DNA from: Sulfuritalea sp.
Lineage (GTDB): Bacteria > Pseudomonadota > Gammaproteobacteria > Burkholderiales > Rhodocyclaceae
Direction of reading: 5' to 3'
Assembly: GCA_023700805.1 (NCBI GenBank)
Contig: JAMPYF010000024.1
Span: forward strand, 1-64,000
Length of the DNA stretch: 64,000 nt
Shown: positions 34,311-43,995 of the stretch, piece after piece
How positions within the stretch are numbered: the first letter of the stretch is position 1
Layout of the letters: each line of letters opens with the position of its first letter
Made by a program: the position numbers and the translations under genes
The notes under the pieces: generated by a model
Database searches by the model: none
What the model was told of the DNA's origin: nothing
Seen by the model: only the letters and a program-made list of their open reading frames with translations

Positions 34311-35611
34311 GTGTTTGGCGGGTCGGCCCGCGGCATGCTGCGGGATTCGGTCCAGCGCACATAGTTCGCCGATTGACCGAGCATTCCGGGCGTGACCAGG
34401 GTGATGCCGTTTTCGCTGACATGGAAGCGCTGGCGGTCGGCGCCGACGTCGTAGCCGATCTGCATGCCCTCGGGTACGCGGCAATGCTTGTCCATGACCA
34501 CCCGGCGCAGCTTGACGTGGCGTCCGATATCGACGTCGGGCAGGATCACCGAATCCTCGATCTCGGCGTAGCTGTGTATATGCACGCGGGAAAACAGCAG
34601 CGAGCGGCTCACGCTGGCGCCGCTGATGATGTCGCCGCCCGAGACCAGCGAATCGACGGCCATGCCGCGCCTGCCCTCGTCATCGAAGACGAACTTCGCC
34701 GGCGGCAGTTGCTCCTGGTGGGTCCAGATCGGCCATTCTTCGTCGTAGAGGTTGAGTTCGGGCGTGACCTTGGTCAACTCCATGTTGGCCTCCCAATAGG
34801 CGTCGATGGTGCCGGCGTCGCGCCAGTAGGGAATGCCGGTATGGTCCATGCCGACGCAGGAGTCGGCGAAATTGTGGGCATACACCCGATGGCGTTCGAG
34901 GCACTGCCCGATCAGGTCCTTGCCGAAGTCGTGCGACGAGTGCGGGTCGTCGTGGTCGCGGATCAACTGCTCGTAAAGGAACTCGGCATTGAACACATAC
35001 ACCCCCATGCTGGCCAGGGCGCGGTCGGGGCGGCCGGGAATCGGCGGCGGATCCTTCGGCTTCTCGACGAAAGCCACGACGCGCTGCTGGTCGTCGACGT
35101 GCATGACGCCGAACTCGCTGGCCTCGGCGCGCGGCACATCGATGCAGGCCACGCTGAAATCGGCCTGGCGCTGCACATGCTCGGACAGCATGCGCGAGTA
35201 GTTCATCTTGTAGACATGGTCGCCGGAGAGCACCAGCACGTACCTGGGCCGGTTGCGCCGGATCAGGCCGAGATTCTGGAACACCGCATCGGCCGTTCCC
35301 CGATACCAATACTCGCCAACCTGTTGCTGCGCCGGCAGGATATCGACGAATTCGTGAAAGCGGCCGTCGAGAAAGCTCCAGCCGCGCTGCAGGTGCTGGA
35401 TCAGGCTCTGCGCCTTGTACTGGGTGGCGACGCCGATGCGGCGGATGCCGGAGTTGACGCAATTCGACAGCGTGAAGTCGATGATGCGGAACTTGCCGCC
35501 GAAGGGCACCGCCGGCTTCGAGCGCGAGTCGGTGAGCTGCATCAGGCGGCTGCCGCGTCCGCCGGCCAGCACGATGCCGAAAGTGTTGCGGGCGATCTCG
35601 CTGGCTCTCAT
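34307..35611 (-). CDS. glgC: Glucose-1-phosphate adenylyltransferase
   Basis: A 434-residue nucleotidyltransferase that makes ADP-glucose, the committed step of glycogen synthesis. Seen: the N-terminal [53 protein letters not shown] and a C-terminal left-handed beta-helix with [20 protein letters not shown]. The ATG at 35611 was chosen for normal length. It heads the minus-strand glycogen operon and is divergent from glgB across 131 bp, in which no strong promoter stands out. It overlaps the next gene by four bases. Confidence 0.96.
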   Translation of the reverse strand: MRASEIARNTFGIVLAGGRGSRLMQLTDSRSKPAVPFGGKFRIIDFTLSNCVNSGIRRIGVATQYKAQSLIQHLQRGWSFLDGRFHEFVDILPAQQQVGEYWYRGTADAVFQNLGLIRRNRPRYVLVLSGDHVYKMNYSRMLSEHVQRQADFSVACIDVPRAEASEFGVMHVDDQQRVVAFVEKPKDPPPIPGRPDRALASMGVYVFNAEFLYEQLIRDHDDPHSSHDFGKDLIGQCLERHRVYAHNFADSCVGMDHTGIPYWRDAGTIDAYWEANMELTKVTPELNLYDEEWPIWTHQEQLPPAKFVFDDEGRRGMAVDSLVSGGDIISGASVSRSLLFSRVHIHSYAEIEDSVILPDVDIGRHVKLRRVVMDKHCRVPEGMQIGYDVGADRQRFHVSENGITLVTPGMLGQSANYVRWTESRSMPRADPPNT

Positions 35612-35742
35612 GGGCAGGCCTTCGGCACGGAGCAATGTCGCACGGGCCGCCCGCCGCCTAGTTCCAGAATCGATTGCATGGGTCTCTCTCCATAGCGGCT
35701 ACAATCCGCACGATAGCAAAAAAACTCTTCGAATATATATCC

Positions 35743-37896
35743 ATGTCGAATCCTTCCTGCGCCGCGCTGCTCGAAGCGCGTGAACACGATCCGTTCTCGG
35801 TGCTGGGCCTGCATGCCGAAGGTGCCGGCTGGCGCCTGCGCGTGTTGCGGCCGCAGGCCCGGTCGATCGCGGTGGAACTGGCGGATGGCAGTTGGGCGAT
35901 GCTTGCGCGCCGCGGCGGCAGCGGCCTGTTCGAGTGGCAGGGAAGTGCGCCGCCGCCGCGGCCGTGGCGGCTGAACGTCGATGGCGCGATCCATTACGAT
36001 GCCTACGCCTTCCCGCCGCAAGTGCCGGGCGACGACCTGTACCTGTTCAACGCCGGCCGCCTGCGCCAGGCCTGGCGCACCCTGGGCGCGCTGGCGGAAA
36101 CCCGCGACGGCATCGCCGGCGTCTGCTTTCGCGTCTGGGCGCCGAATGCCGAACGCGTCTCGGTGGTGGGCGCCTTCAACGGCTGGGATGGCCGCGTGCA
36201 TCCGATGGCGACCCTGGGCGCGTCCGGGGTCTGGGAGCTGTTCATTCCGCAACTGCCCGCCGGCGCGCTGTACCGCTTCGAGTTGCGGGTACGCGGCAGC
36301 GGCGCGCTGCGCCTGAAGAGCGACCCCTATGCGCGCGCCTTCGAGCGGCGTCCGGCGACGGCCTGTTGCGTGACACCGGACTCGGCGCACGTCTGGCACG
36401 ATGCCGGCTGGATGCAGGCGCGCGCAGCGCGCGACTGGCAGGCGGCGCCGATGAGCACCTACGAAATGCATCTGGGCAGCTGGATGCGCCATCCCGACCG
36501 CAGCTTCTACAGCTACCGCGAACTGGCGGCGCGCCTGGTGCCCTATCTGGTCGAGCTCGGCTATACCCACGTCGAATTCATGCCGCTGATGGAACATCCG
36601 CTCGACGAATCCTGGGGCTATCAATGCACCGGCTTCTTCGCCCCGAGTTCGCGCTTCGGCAGCCCCGATGAACTGCGCTTCCTGATCGACAGCCTGCACC
36701 AGGCCGGTATCGGCGTGATCCTCGACTGGGTGCCCGGCCACTTTCCGGCCGACGACTGGGCTCTGGCGCATTTCGACGGCACGGCGCTCTACGAGCATGA
36801 AGACCCGAAGCAGAAAATGCATCCCGACTGGGGCACGCATGTCTTCAACTACGGCCGCAACGAGGTCAGGAGCTTCCTGCTTTCCTCGGCGTATTACTGG
36901 CTGTCCGAATTCCACGTCGATGCCCTGCGCGTCGATGCCGTGGCCTCGATGATCTATCTCGACTACTCGCGCAAGCCCGGCGACTGGACGCCGAACGTCC
37001 ATGGCGGGCGCGAGAACCTCGAAGCGATTGCCTTCCTGCGCGAACTCAACGAAATGGTGCATGGCGACTTTCCCGGTGCGCTGACCATTGCCGAGGAATC
37101 CACGGCCTGGCCGATGGTGTCGCGGCCGACCTGGCTGGGCGGCCTGGGTTTCTCGATGAAATGGAACATGGGCTGGATGAACGATACGCTGGACTACATG
37201 GCGCACGATCCGGTGCATCGCCGCTTCCACCATGAACGCCTGACCTTCGGCCAGCTCTACGCCTACACCGAGAACTTCGTGCTGCCGCTGTCGCACGACG
37301 AAGTGGTGCACGGCAAGAGTTCCCTGCTGGGCAAGATGCCGGGCGACGAATGGCAGCGCTTCGCCAATCTGCGCCTGCTGCTGGCTTACCAGATGATGGC
37401 GCCGGGCAAGAAGCTGCAGTTCATGGGCGCCGAACTCGGGCAGTCCTGGGAATGGCGGGCCGGCGAAGAGCTGCCCTGGCATCTGCTGCAATATCCCTTG
37501 CACGACGGAGTCAAGACCTTGGTGGCCGAACTCAACCGGCTTTACGTGAATGAACCGTCCCTGCATGAACTCGACTTCTCCGCCGCGGGATTTCAGTGGA
37601 TCGACTGCCATGATGCCGACCAGTCGGTGGTGAGCTGGCTGCGTCGCGCGCGCGACGGCCGCCATGCCGTGGTGGTGCTGAACTTCACGCCGGTGCCGCG
37701 CCACAACTACCGCCTCGGCGTGCCGCTGGCACAGGATTACCTGGAGCGGCTCAACACCGATTCGGCGCACTACGGCGGCAGCGACCTGGGCAACGGCGGC
37801 CGCGTCAGCGCCGCGCCGGTGCCCTGGATGGGCTTCCCCGCTTCGCTTGCGCTGAGCTTGCCGCCGCTGGCGGCACTGGTGCTGCTGCCGGCCTGA
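35743..37896 (+). CDS. glgB: 1,4-alpha-glucan branching enzyme
   Basis: A 717-residue GH13 branching enzyme. Seen: an N-terminal carbohydrate-binding domain pair (N1 about 1-105, N2 [20 protein letters not shown] near 125), the TIM barrel with [12 protein letters not shown], nucleophile D398 in [10 protein letters not shown], the acid/base glutamate at 451-452 in TIAEEST, and [10 protein letters not shown]. The ATG at 35743 lies in an AT-rich leader without a ribosome binding site. It is divergent from glgC. The C-terminal beta domain ends with a hydrophobic [11 protein letters not shown]. The set glgC/glgA/glgB/glgP in one locus shows complete glycogen synthesis and breakdown. Confidence 0.95.
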   Translation: MSNPSCAALLEAREHDPFSVLGLHAEGAGWRLRVLRPQARSIAVELADGSWAMLARRGGSGLFEWQGSAPPPRPWRLNVDGAIHYDAYAFPPQVPGDDLYLFNAGRLRQAWRTLGALAETRDGIAGVCFRVWAPNAERVSVVGAFNGWDGRVHPMATLGASGVWELFIPQLPAGALYRFELRVRGSGALRLKSDPYARAFERRPATACCVTPDSAHVWHDAGWMQARAARDWQAAPMSTYEMHLGSWMRHPDRSFYSYRELAARLVPYLVELGYTHVEFMPLMEHPLDESWGYQCTGFFAPSSRFGSPDELRFLIDSLHQAGIGVILDWVPGHFPADDWALAHFDGTALYEHEDPKQKMHPDWGTHVFNYGRNEVRSFLLSSAYYWLSEFHVDALRVDAVASMIYLDYSRKPGDWTPNVHGGRENLEAIAFLRELNEMVHGDFPGALTIAEESTAWPMVSRPTWLGGLGFSMKWNMGWMNDTLDYMAHDPVHRRFHHERLTFGQLYAYTENFVLPLSHDEVVHGKSSLLGKMPGDEWQRFANLRLLLAYQMMAPGKKLQFMGAELGQSWEWRAGEELPWHLLQYPLHDGVKTLVAELNRLYVNEPSLHELDFSAAGFQWIDCHDADQSVVSWLRRARDGRHAVVVLNFTPVPRHNYRLGVPLAQDYLERLNTDSAHYGGSDLGNGGRVSAAPVPWMGFPASLALSLPPLAALVLLPA

Positions 37897-37913
37897 GCGG
37901 CTTCGCGCCGGAC

Positions 37914-38288
37914 CTAGCCGCCCAGGCGGCCTTGCGCCAGCAGCCGGTCGATCTCGGCTTCGGCCTGCACCCAGTCTTCGAGCGGATTGCCCGGCGCAAA
38001 ACCGCGCCGCTCGGCGATGTAGTAGGCCGCCATCTCGATGTAATTCCTGCGTTGCTCGGGCGGCACGCCTTTCGGCTTCTTCGCAGCTGCAGCGGCCGCC
38101 TTGGGCGCCGCGGCCTTGGGCAGCGGCTTGGCGGCCACCGGTTTTGCCGCGACCTTCTTCGCCGTCGGCTCCGGCGTCTTCACCGCAGGCGCCTTGGCCG
38201 GAGCCTTCGGCTTGGCCGCAGCCACCCGTTTCGCCGGCGCCGCAGGTTTCGCGGACGCGCTCTTGATGGTGCTCTTCGGACTCGTCAT
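37914..38288 (-). CDS. Histone H1-like tail fused to DUF2934
   Basis: A 124-residue protein with two parts. Residues 1-75 are Lys/Ala/Pro-rich with repeated AAKP-type units and look like a bacterial histone H1-like, nucleic-acid-binding tail. Residues 78-118 (RRNYIEMAAYYIAERRGFA, then PGNPLEDWVQAEAEIDRLL) match the short DUF2934 domain of unknown function. GGAGGAGA precedes the ATG at 38288. It lies 79 bp downstream of glk and is convergent with glgB. A DNA-associated role is inferred from the basic tail only. Confidence 0.8.
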   Translation of the reverse strand: MTSPKSTIKSASAKPAAPAKRVAAAKPKAPAKAPAVKTPEPTAKKVAAKPVAAKPLPKAAAPKAAAAAAKKPKGVPPEQRRNYIEMAAYYIAERRGFAPGNPLEDWVQAEAEIDRLLAQGRLGG

Positions 38289-38367
38289 ATATCTCTCCTC
38301 CGGGTTGTCAAAACCTGGCTGCCATATTGCGCCTGCCATATGACAGCCTATTGACGATGGTCAAGGC

Positions 38368-39414
38368 TTATGTGTGACGGGGCGCCAGATGCAGCGCCCC
38401 CTGCAGCCCCAGCAGCGGATCGGTGGCGACGTGGATCGGCATGCGCGCGGCGATATCGGCGTGCTCGGCCTTGGCATTGAAGGCGGCGAGGAAGCCGCTC
38501 TGGCGCAGCAGCGGCAGTAGCCTGGCGGCGATGCCGCCGGCCAGGAAAACCCCGCCGCGCGCCAGGCAGGCCAGCGCCATGTCGCCGGCGAAGGCGCCAT
38601 AGGCGGCGAGAAACAGTTCCAGCGAGCGGCGCTCGGCACCCTCCGGGTTCACCGATGCCTGTGCGGCGATCTCGTCGGGGGGCAAATTCACGCCGGCGAC
38701 GAACTCGTGGATGGCGGTCAGCCCCGGACCCGAAACCACCCTTTCCCAGGTGACGCGGCCATGCCGCGCCTGAAGAAAAGTCCACAAGGCCATCTGCTGC
38801 GCGTCGGCCGGGGCGAAGGCGACATGGCCGCCCTCGCCGGCAAGAATGCGCCAGCCATCGTCTTGCGGCAGGACCACGGCCATGCCGAGGCCGGTGCCGG
38901 CGCCGACCACGAGGCAGGGCGCGCCCGGCAGCGGCTCGCCCCGCTGCAGGGTCAGCAAATGCGCCGCGGACGAGTTCACGGCGCCCATTGCGGCGGCGGC
39001 GAAGTCATTCACCAGACGCAGGCCGGGCAGGCCGAAGCGGGACGACAGGGCGTCGCAGTCGATGTGCCAGGGCAGGTTGGTCAGTCGTGCGCAGCGGCCG
39101 TCATCGGCGATCGGGCCGGCCACGGCGAGGCAGCCGCCATCGATCCGCGCAGCGTCGGTCTGTGTGTCGGCGAGAAAGCTTGCGAGCAGGCTGGCGAAAT
39201 CCTGAAAGTTGGCGTTGGCGTAACGGCGATCGACAATCAGACCGCCGTCGTCTGCCAGACCGAGCAGGGTCTTGGTGCCGCCTATGTCGCCGCACAGTAG
39301 AAGCTTTCCCCCCGCCCCCCTTTCTGGGAAAGGGGGTGACGATGGTTCGTCGGCTTTGCCTCCTCCGTGTTTGACTGGTCCCGCCTTGGGGCGGCCCGGC
39401 GGCGGGACGTTCAC
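38368..39414 (-). CDS. glk: Glucokinase
   Basis: A 348-residue ATP-dependent hexokinase of the ROK/bacterial glucokinase class. Seen: the ATP-binding GDIGGTKT near 43-50, [10 protein letters not shown], and [10 protein letters not shown]. The core is preceded by about 37 residues ([20 protein letters not shown], then further low-complexity sequence) that family members lack. No ATG, GTG or TTG occurs close to the core; the nearest in-frame start is a GTG overlapping the thyA stop as GTGA, so I used it. Those 37 codons appear to be translated intergenic repeat. Translation might instead begin at a CTG just before the core. It follows thyA on the same strand. A dispersed-motif copy at 39205-39230 lies in the N-terminal half. 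Confidence 0.85.
   Translation of the reverse strand: MNVPPPGRPKAGPVKHGGGKADEPSSPPFPERGAGGKLLLCGDIGGTKTLLGLADDGGLIVDRRYANANFQDFASLLASFLADTQTDAARIDGGCLAVAGPIADDGRCARLTNLPWHIDCDALSSRFGLPGLRLVNDFAAAAMGAVNSSAAHLLTLQRGEPLPGAPCLVVGAGTGLGMAVVLPQDDGWRILAGEGGHVAFAPADAQQMALWTFLQARHGRVTWERVVSGPGLTAIHEFVAGVNLPPDEIAAQASVNPEGAERRSLELFLAAYGAFAGDMALACLARGGVFLAGGIAARLLPLLRQSGFLAAFNAKAEHADIAARMPIHVATDPLLGLQGALHLAPRHT
39205..39230 (+). repeat. Dispersed motif inside glk
   Basis: The plus strand reads GAAAGTTGGCGTTGGCG, then TAACGGCGAT, antisense to glk; the gene reads it as RYANANFQ. Confidence 0.6.
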
Positions 39415-40232
39415 ACGGCCACCGGCGCGGCGATGTGCGGATGGGGATCGTAGGCTTCGAGGCTGAAATCCTCGTAGCGGAAGCCGAAGATGTCCTTCAC
39501 CTCGGGGTTCAGTTTCATGGTCGGCCGCTGGCGCGGCTCGCGCGCGAGCTGCAGCCGGGCCTGTTCGAGATGATTCGAGTAGAGGTGGCAGTCGCCGCCG
39601 GTCCACACGAAATCGCCCGGCGTCAGGTCGCAGACCTGGGCCACCATCAGCGTGAACAGCGCATAGGAGGCGATGTTGAAGGGCACGCCGAGGAAGATGT
39701 CGGCGCTGCGCTGGTAGAGCTGGCAGGACAGCCGGCCGCGCGAGTCGGCCGCGCCGGCTGGCGCGGGTGCGACATAGAACTGGAACAGGGCGTGGCAGGG
39801 CGGCAGCTTCATCTGCGGGATGTCGGCCGGGTTCCAGGCCGAAACGATGTGCCGGCGCGAATCCGGATTCTTCTTCAGGCCTTCGATCAATTGCGCGATC
39901 TGGTCGATCTCCCCACCGTCGCCGGCCGGCCAGTGCCGCCACTGGTGGCCATATACCGGGCCGAGGTCGCCCTTGGCATCGGCCCAGTCGTCCCAGATCG
40001 AGACGCCGTTTTCCTTGAGGTAACGGATGTTGGTGTCGCCCTGGAGGAACCACAGCAGTTCGTGGATGATCGAGCGCAGATGCAGCTTCTTGGTGGTCAG
40101 CAGGGGGAAGCCCTCGGCCAGATCGAAGCGCATCTGCCAGCCGAACACCGAGCGGGTGCCGGTGCCGGTCCGGTCGGATTTCTCGTGTCCGTGGTCGAGT
40201 ACGTGGCGCATCAGGTCGAGGTAGGGACGCAT
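39411..40232 (-). CDS. thyA: Thymidylate synthase
   Basis: A 273-residue enzyme that methylates dUMP to dTMP using methylene-tetrahydrofolate. Seen: the nucleophile C146 in [12 protein letters not shown], the folate/dUMP-binding [18 protein letters not shown], and the C-terminal IAAPVAV. The numbering agrees with the well-known E. coli enzyme. It is followed by glk with a GTGA overlap. folA, which recycles the dihydrofolate produced here, is in the same window but not adjacent. Confidence 0.97.
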   Translation of the reverse strand: MRPYLDLMRHVLDHGHEKSDRTGTGTRSVFGWQMRFDLAEGFPLLTTKKLHLRSIIHELLWFLQGDTNIRYLKENGVSIWDDWADAKGDLGPVYGHQWRHWPAGDGGEIDQIAQLIEGLKKNPDSRRHIVSAWNPADIPQMKLPPCHALFQFYVAPAPAGAADSRGRLSCQLYQRSADIFLGVPFNIASYALFTLMVAQVCDLTPGDFVWTGGDCHLYSNHLEQARLQLAREPRQRPTMKLNPEVKDIFGFRYEDFSLEAYDPHPHIAAPVAV

Positions 40233-40412
40233 GGCGTTTGGCGGCAGGACTTATAATCGACCGCTCATTTTAGAGGCTATTCCGCCAGGAAACATCCATG
40301 ACGCTTCCTCGCAGCGCATTGCGGCAGGCACGCGGGCCGGTGCGGGAATGACACCGCCGATGCGACCGGCTATCCTGTAGCCCTATTACCAAAGTGCCGA
40401 AGACCCAACTCC

Positions 40413-41906
40413 ATGCTCGGATTCTTTTCCAACAAGCAGCCCGCCCATCCACTGGCCGACCCGCGCGAAGCCAAGAACGTCCTGGCCGAGATCGCCGGCC
40501 GCGAGCCGCTCGATGCCATGGAAGACGCCAGTGCCTGGCTGGAGTCGATCGCCGCCGACGAGAGTTTCAAGCTGGCGCAACGCCTGGACATCATCTTCAA
40601 GCTCGACGAGGCCGCCGCGGCGCAGGCGCGCCGTCTCGGCCGCGACTATCCGTCCCTGAGTGCCGCCAGCCGGTCCCAGGAAACACGGCAGTGGGAAACC
40701 GGCCACGGCTATTGGCAGTTGCTGGTCGACGCCTATGGCGACTGCCTTGCCCGCTATCGTGCGGCGGGAAAGGACGGCGATGCGATCCGGTCCCAGCTGC
40801 CCTTGCTCTATGCCCACCTGATCGATGCGCTGGCGGCCCAGTTCAAGTGGAAACAGTTTCGCTACGGGCCCGTCGACGCCCAATTCTGGGCGACGCTGGG
40901 CGGCATCTATCTCGCGGCGGTCGAGGCGAAGCTCGAACAGAAGCCGCTGCAGTTGCATGCCGGCAGCCCTGAAACCACGATCGAGGCGGAATACCTGAAG
41001 GTGCTGGTATTCCAGGCGACATCGATGGACAAGCTGCAGCCCCTGGAGATAGAGATTGGCGAGCGCCTCATCGCCCACTTCCTGCCCCACTTTTCGCTGA
41101 TTCGCGAACTGCGGCCGGATAACGTGTATTGGGTGGATGCCGCCAAACCGCTGCCGCCGACGCGGCTCGCAAAACTGCCGGAAGTGACGCCGACCCTGCG
41201 CTTCTTCAACGGCGTACGCGCCATGGAAGCGGTGGAAAAGACCATGGCGCAGATTCGCGCCGAGGGTCGAGTGCCGCCGGACATCAACATGGGGGCGCAA
41301 TACGCCGCCGACACCGTGCTGCCGGTGCTGCAGCACCTGGCGCTGTGCTGGGCGCCCAAGCCGCCGATGCGCAGCACGGCCCGACGCCGCATCAGTTCGC
41401 CGCTGAAAGCCGTAAATGGGCTGGCCGCCGTGCACAAGCGGCTTTCGGGACGCGCCAACGGCAGCGAGGGAATCGAATCCTGGGCGGTGGACGATGTCAG
41501 CCTGGGCGGCCTTGGCGCGAGCGTGAGCATTTCGCGCAACGACTGGATCCGCGTCGGCTGCCTGGTCGGCCTGCAGCCCGACGGCGGCGAGAACTGGCTG
41601 GTCGGCATCGTGCGCCGCTATGTGCGCTCCGCACCGAACCAGGGTTCGGTCGGCGTCGAAACCATCTCGAAATCACCGCGCGCCGTGCTCGCCGATGCCG
41701 GCGGACTGTGGACCGAGGCGCTGTTGCTGGATGTGCCCCAAGTCGGCGAATACGCGCGCATGGCCCTGCCGCCCGATGCGCTCGAAGACAAGGTGGCGCT
41801 GGTGTTCTCGCTCGACGACAAGACCGCGCGTTTGCATCCGCGCGAGACGCTGGCCAGGGGCGCCGACTATGTCATCGCCAATTTCTTCGTGCAGTCCTTC
41901 AGCTGA
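40413..41906 (+). CDS. Hypothetical protein with degenerate PilZ-like C-terminal segment
   Basis: A 497-residue cytoplasmic protein I cannot name. Residues 1-330 are helical with no recognisable domain. Around 345-400 there is RRRISSPLKAVNG and then AVDDVSLGGLGASVSIS, which resembles the R-x3-R and D/N-x-S-x2-G motifs of PilZ c-di-GMP receptors but in weakened form. No signal peptide or transmembrane segment. Its start is the ATG after a long gap from thyA. The next gene on the same strand carries a clearer PilZ motif, which supports a shared c-di-GMP theme. This link is inferred. Confidence 0.65.
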   Translation: MLGFFSNKQPAHPLADPREAKNVLAEIAGREPLDAMEDASAWLESIAADESFKLAQRLDIIFKLDEAAAAQARRLGRDYPSLSAASRSQETRQWETGHGYWQLLVDAYGDCLARYRAAGKDGDAIRSQLPLLYAHLIDALAAQFKWKQFRYGPVDAQFWATLGGIYLAAVEAKLEQKPLQLHAGSPETTIEAEYLKVLVFQATSMDKLQPLEIEIGERLIAHFLPHFSLIRELRPDNVYWVDAAKPLPPTRLAKLPEVTPTLRFFNGVRAMEAVEKTMAQIRAEGRVPPDINMGAQYAADTVLPVLQHLALCWAPKPPMRSTARRRISSPLKAVNGLAAVHKRLSGRANGSEGIESWAVDDVSLGGLGASVSISRNDWIRVGCLVGLQPDGGENWLVGIVRRYVRSAPNQGSVGVETISKSPRAVLADAGGLWTEALLLDVPQVGEYARMALPPDALEDKVALVFSLDDKTARLHPRETLARGADYVIANFFVQSFS

Positions 41907-41942
41907 GCGTCCCGGTCCCATCCCGGCAGCAGCGCGTGATGC

Positions 41943-42740
41943 TTGCGTCTGGACTGCCATCTCCAGCCCGTCATTGCCAGCCCAAAACTGGTGCAGCCCT
42001 CAGAGCCTGCCGACGACTGGACGCGGATTGCCGGGAGCACCCAGGGACTGGTCCGGTCGCGCATCGAGATAGCCGCCGTCCTGCAAACGCTGGTTGACGG
42101 CAATCATCCGCTGGTATCTCACCATCAGGTTCACGATCGGTTGTTCATCGCCGATTTGCGCCGGGTATGTGCCGAGCAGAACTTGATTGTCGTTGGCTAT
42201 AGCGATAACAAGACGGCCAATGCCGGAGTGTTTGCCGCGGGAGCCATACTCTTTCGCGCCAGTCATCCCAAGGGGTGCGTCGGATTCATGGCAAGCCATC
42301 CGGTCGAACAGGATGATCCGCTGCCGGGAAGCCGATTCGACTTTCCCGACGTCCTGTTCGTCGAGCAGCGGCGCGCGCACCAGCGTATCCAGGTCGTTCC
42401 CGAGACGAAGTTGAACTGTCTTGCCGACGCCGGTGGCATCACGCCGTTTGACGCCCGCATTGTCGATATCGGGCTGTCGGGACTGGGCTTCATGGTCTAT
42501 GACCCGACAATCAATCTGCAGCCGGGTACGGTGCTCACCGGGTGCCGCATCGACTTGCCTGACGGCAGCGTGGCTTGCGTGGACATACAGGTCATGAATT
42601 CGGTCCGGCTTGGCCTGCGGGACGGTAAATCGGCTTGTCGCGCGGGATGCCGCTTCATCGGCGATGCGGACAAGATCGACAAGCTGCTGAAGGTTTTCGT
42701 CCTGGACCTCGAACGGCACGACGGGGAGCGCGGCGATTGA
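41943..42740 (+). CDS. YcgR-like protein with PilZ domain
   Basis: A 265-residue protein whose second half is a PilZ domain: QRRAHQRIQVVPE near 143-155 supplies the R-x3-R c-di-GMP motif and IVDIGLSGLGF near 170-180 the D-x-G/S-x2-G motif. The first half resembles the YcgR N-terminal beta domain (RIEIAAVLQTLVDGNHPLV). Such proteins act as c-di-GMP receptors that slow motility or alter surface functions. The start is uncertain: a TTG at 41943 and a GTG at 41991 are both possible and neither has a clear ribosome binding site. It is 36 bp after the previous gene and convergent with DUF302. Confidence 0.75.
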   Translation: MRLDCHLQPVIASPKLVQPSEPADDWTRIAGSTQGLVRSRIEIAAVLQTLVDGNHPLVSHHQVHDRLFIADLRRVCAEQNLIVVGYSDNKTANAGVFAAGAILFRASHPKGCVGFMASHPVEQDDPLPGSRFDFPDVLFVEQRRAHQRIQVVPETKLNCLADAGGITPFDARIVDIGLSGLGFMVYDPTINLQPGTVLTGCRIDLPDGSVACVDIQVMNSVRLGLRDGKSACRAGCRFIGDADKIDKLLKVFVLDLERHDGERGD

Positions 42741-42814
42741 ACCCCGTCGTGGCCGAACCGGGATTCGCGGCCCGGCGCCTAGTAGTCAGTCAATCTCGAT
42801 CTGATGAAAAATCT

Positions 42815-42914
42815 CACCACCAAGACACCAAGGACACAAAGATGCACCAAGAGAAACCGATAGAAGAACGAGAAGTTCTTGGTGTCCCTTGGTGAACTTG
42901 GTGTCTTGGTGGTG
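42815..42914. repeat. CACCAAG-type inverted repeat, copy 2
   Basis: Left arm 42815-42851 and right arm 42878-42914 are reverse complements with small changes, built from CACCAAG and CTTGGTG units. It lies between the convergent YcgR-like and DUF302 genes, where a hairpin could end both transcripts. Confidence 0.85.
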
Positions 42915-42939
42915 AATGCTTTTTCTTTTTGACTACCTG

Positions 42940-43329
42940 CTAGGCGTTGGCCAGTGCGCGCTCGATCCGCGTATCGGCTTCGCGCGCCAGCGCGGTGAGC
43001 TTCTCGTCGCCGAGGATGCGCATCATGCCGGAGGGCGCGGCGAACTCCAGCGAAATCTTGCCCGGCGCGACTTCGCGCACCACCGCGTTGCAGGGCAGCA
43101 GGCTCGCGACGTCGGAGTTGGCCACGTAGGCTTCGTAGGCGAGGTTCGGATTGCAGGCGCCGAGGATCACCGTGGGCACGATCTCCTTGCCGGTCTTCTC
43201 CTTGATCTTGCTGTGCATGTCGATGCGCGTCAGGATGCCGAAGCCTTCGGCGCCGAGGGCCTTGGTCGCCCGTTCGATGGCCTGGTCGAGCGTGTCCGCG
43301 ATTTCGCGTTTGAAGTTGATGGCGTTCAT
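42940..43329 (-). CDS. DUF302 family protein
   Basis: A 129-residue protein of the DUF302 family (function unknown, alpha/beta fold). Seen: the family pattern FGILTRIDMHSKIKEKTGKE followed by ILGACNPNLAYEAYVANSD and LLPCNAVVREVAPG. A strong AAGGAG precedes the ATG at 43329. Family members are often found near sulfur or redox genes; here it simply follows mog, 76 bp away on the same strand. Confidence 0.9.
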   Translation of the reverse strand: MNAINFKREIADTLDQAIERATKALGAEGFGILTRIDMHSKIKEKTGKEIVPTVILGACNPNLAYEAYVANSDVASLLPCNAVVREVAPGKISLEFAAPSGMMRILGDEKLTALAREADTRIERALANA

Positions 43330-43405
43330 GATGTTCTCCTTTGAAGTGCCTGAAAATCCAGCCGGGTCGAATGACGGGACTGAAGCTTGTTGCAGAAAGC
43401 GCTGT

Positions 43406-43993
43406 TCATCTGGGCGGGCGGATCGCCGACTTCGGGCGGAAGGCCTTGACCACGGACTCGTTGGTCTCGACATAAGGGCCGCCGATCAGGTCGAGGCAGT
43501 AGGGCACCGCGGCGAAGATGCCGGGCACCCGCTGCTGGCCCTGCGCATCCTTGACGCCTTCGAGGGTTTCCTTGATCGACTTCGGCTGTCCCGGGAGGTT
43601 GAGGATCAGGGTCTTGTTACGGATCACGCCGACCTGGCGCGACAGGATCGCGGTCGGCACGAAGGCCAGCGAGATCTGCCGCATCTGTTCGCCGAAGCCG
43701 GGCATGACTTTGTGCGCCACGGCCAGCGTGGCCTCCGGCGTCACGTCGCGTAGCGCCGGACCGGTGCCGCCGGTGGTCAGCACCAGGTGGCAGCCGGCGC
43801 TGTCGCAAAGCTCGATCAGGGTCTGCTCGATCTTCGCCTGCTCGTCGGGGATCAGGCGCGTCTCCATGCGCCAGGGCGAGCAGAGCGCCTGGCCGAACCA
43901 TTCCTGCAGCGCGGGTATGCCCTTGTCTTCGTAGACACCGCTGGAGGCGCGGTCGGAAATCGATACGAGGCCGATCAGCAGTTCATCGTTCAT
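43406..43993 (-). CDS. mog: Molybdopterin adenylyltransferase
   Basis: A 195-residue MogA-type enzyme that adenylates molybdopterin before molybdate insertion. Seen: LIGLVSISDRASSGVYEDKG, the nucleotide motif LVLTTGGTGPALRDVTPEAT and LNLPGQPKSIKETL. Three consecutive ATG codons overlap the ydcF stop; I chose the third because AAGGA lies at the best distance. Coupled to ydcF upstream. No other molybdenum cofactor genes are in the window. Confidence 0.93.
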   Translation of the reverse strand: MNDELLIGLVSISDRASSGVYEDKGIPALQEWFGQALCSPWRMETRLIPDEQAKIEQTLIELCDSAGCHLVLTTGGTGPALRDVTPEATLAVAHKVMPGFGEQMRQISLAFVPTAILSRQVGVIRNKTLILNLPGQPKSIKETLEGVKDAQGQQRVPGIFAAVPYCLDLIGGPYVETNESVVKAFRPKSAIRPPR

Positions 43994-43995
43994 CA

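Noticed and set aside
42815-42914. CACCAAG units as a CRISPR array
   Set aside because: The units are 7-8 bp, lie in two opposing arms and have no unique spacers of constant length; no cas genes are present.
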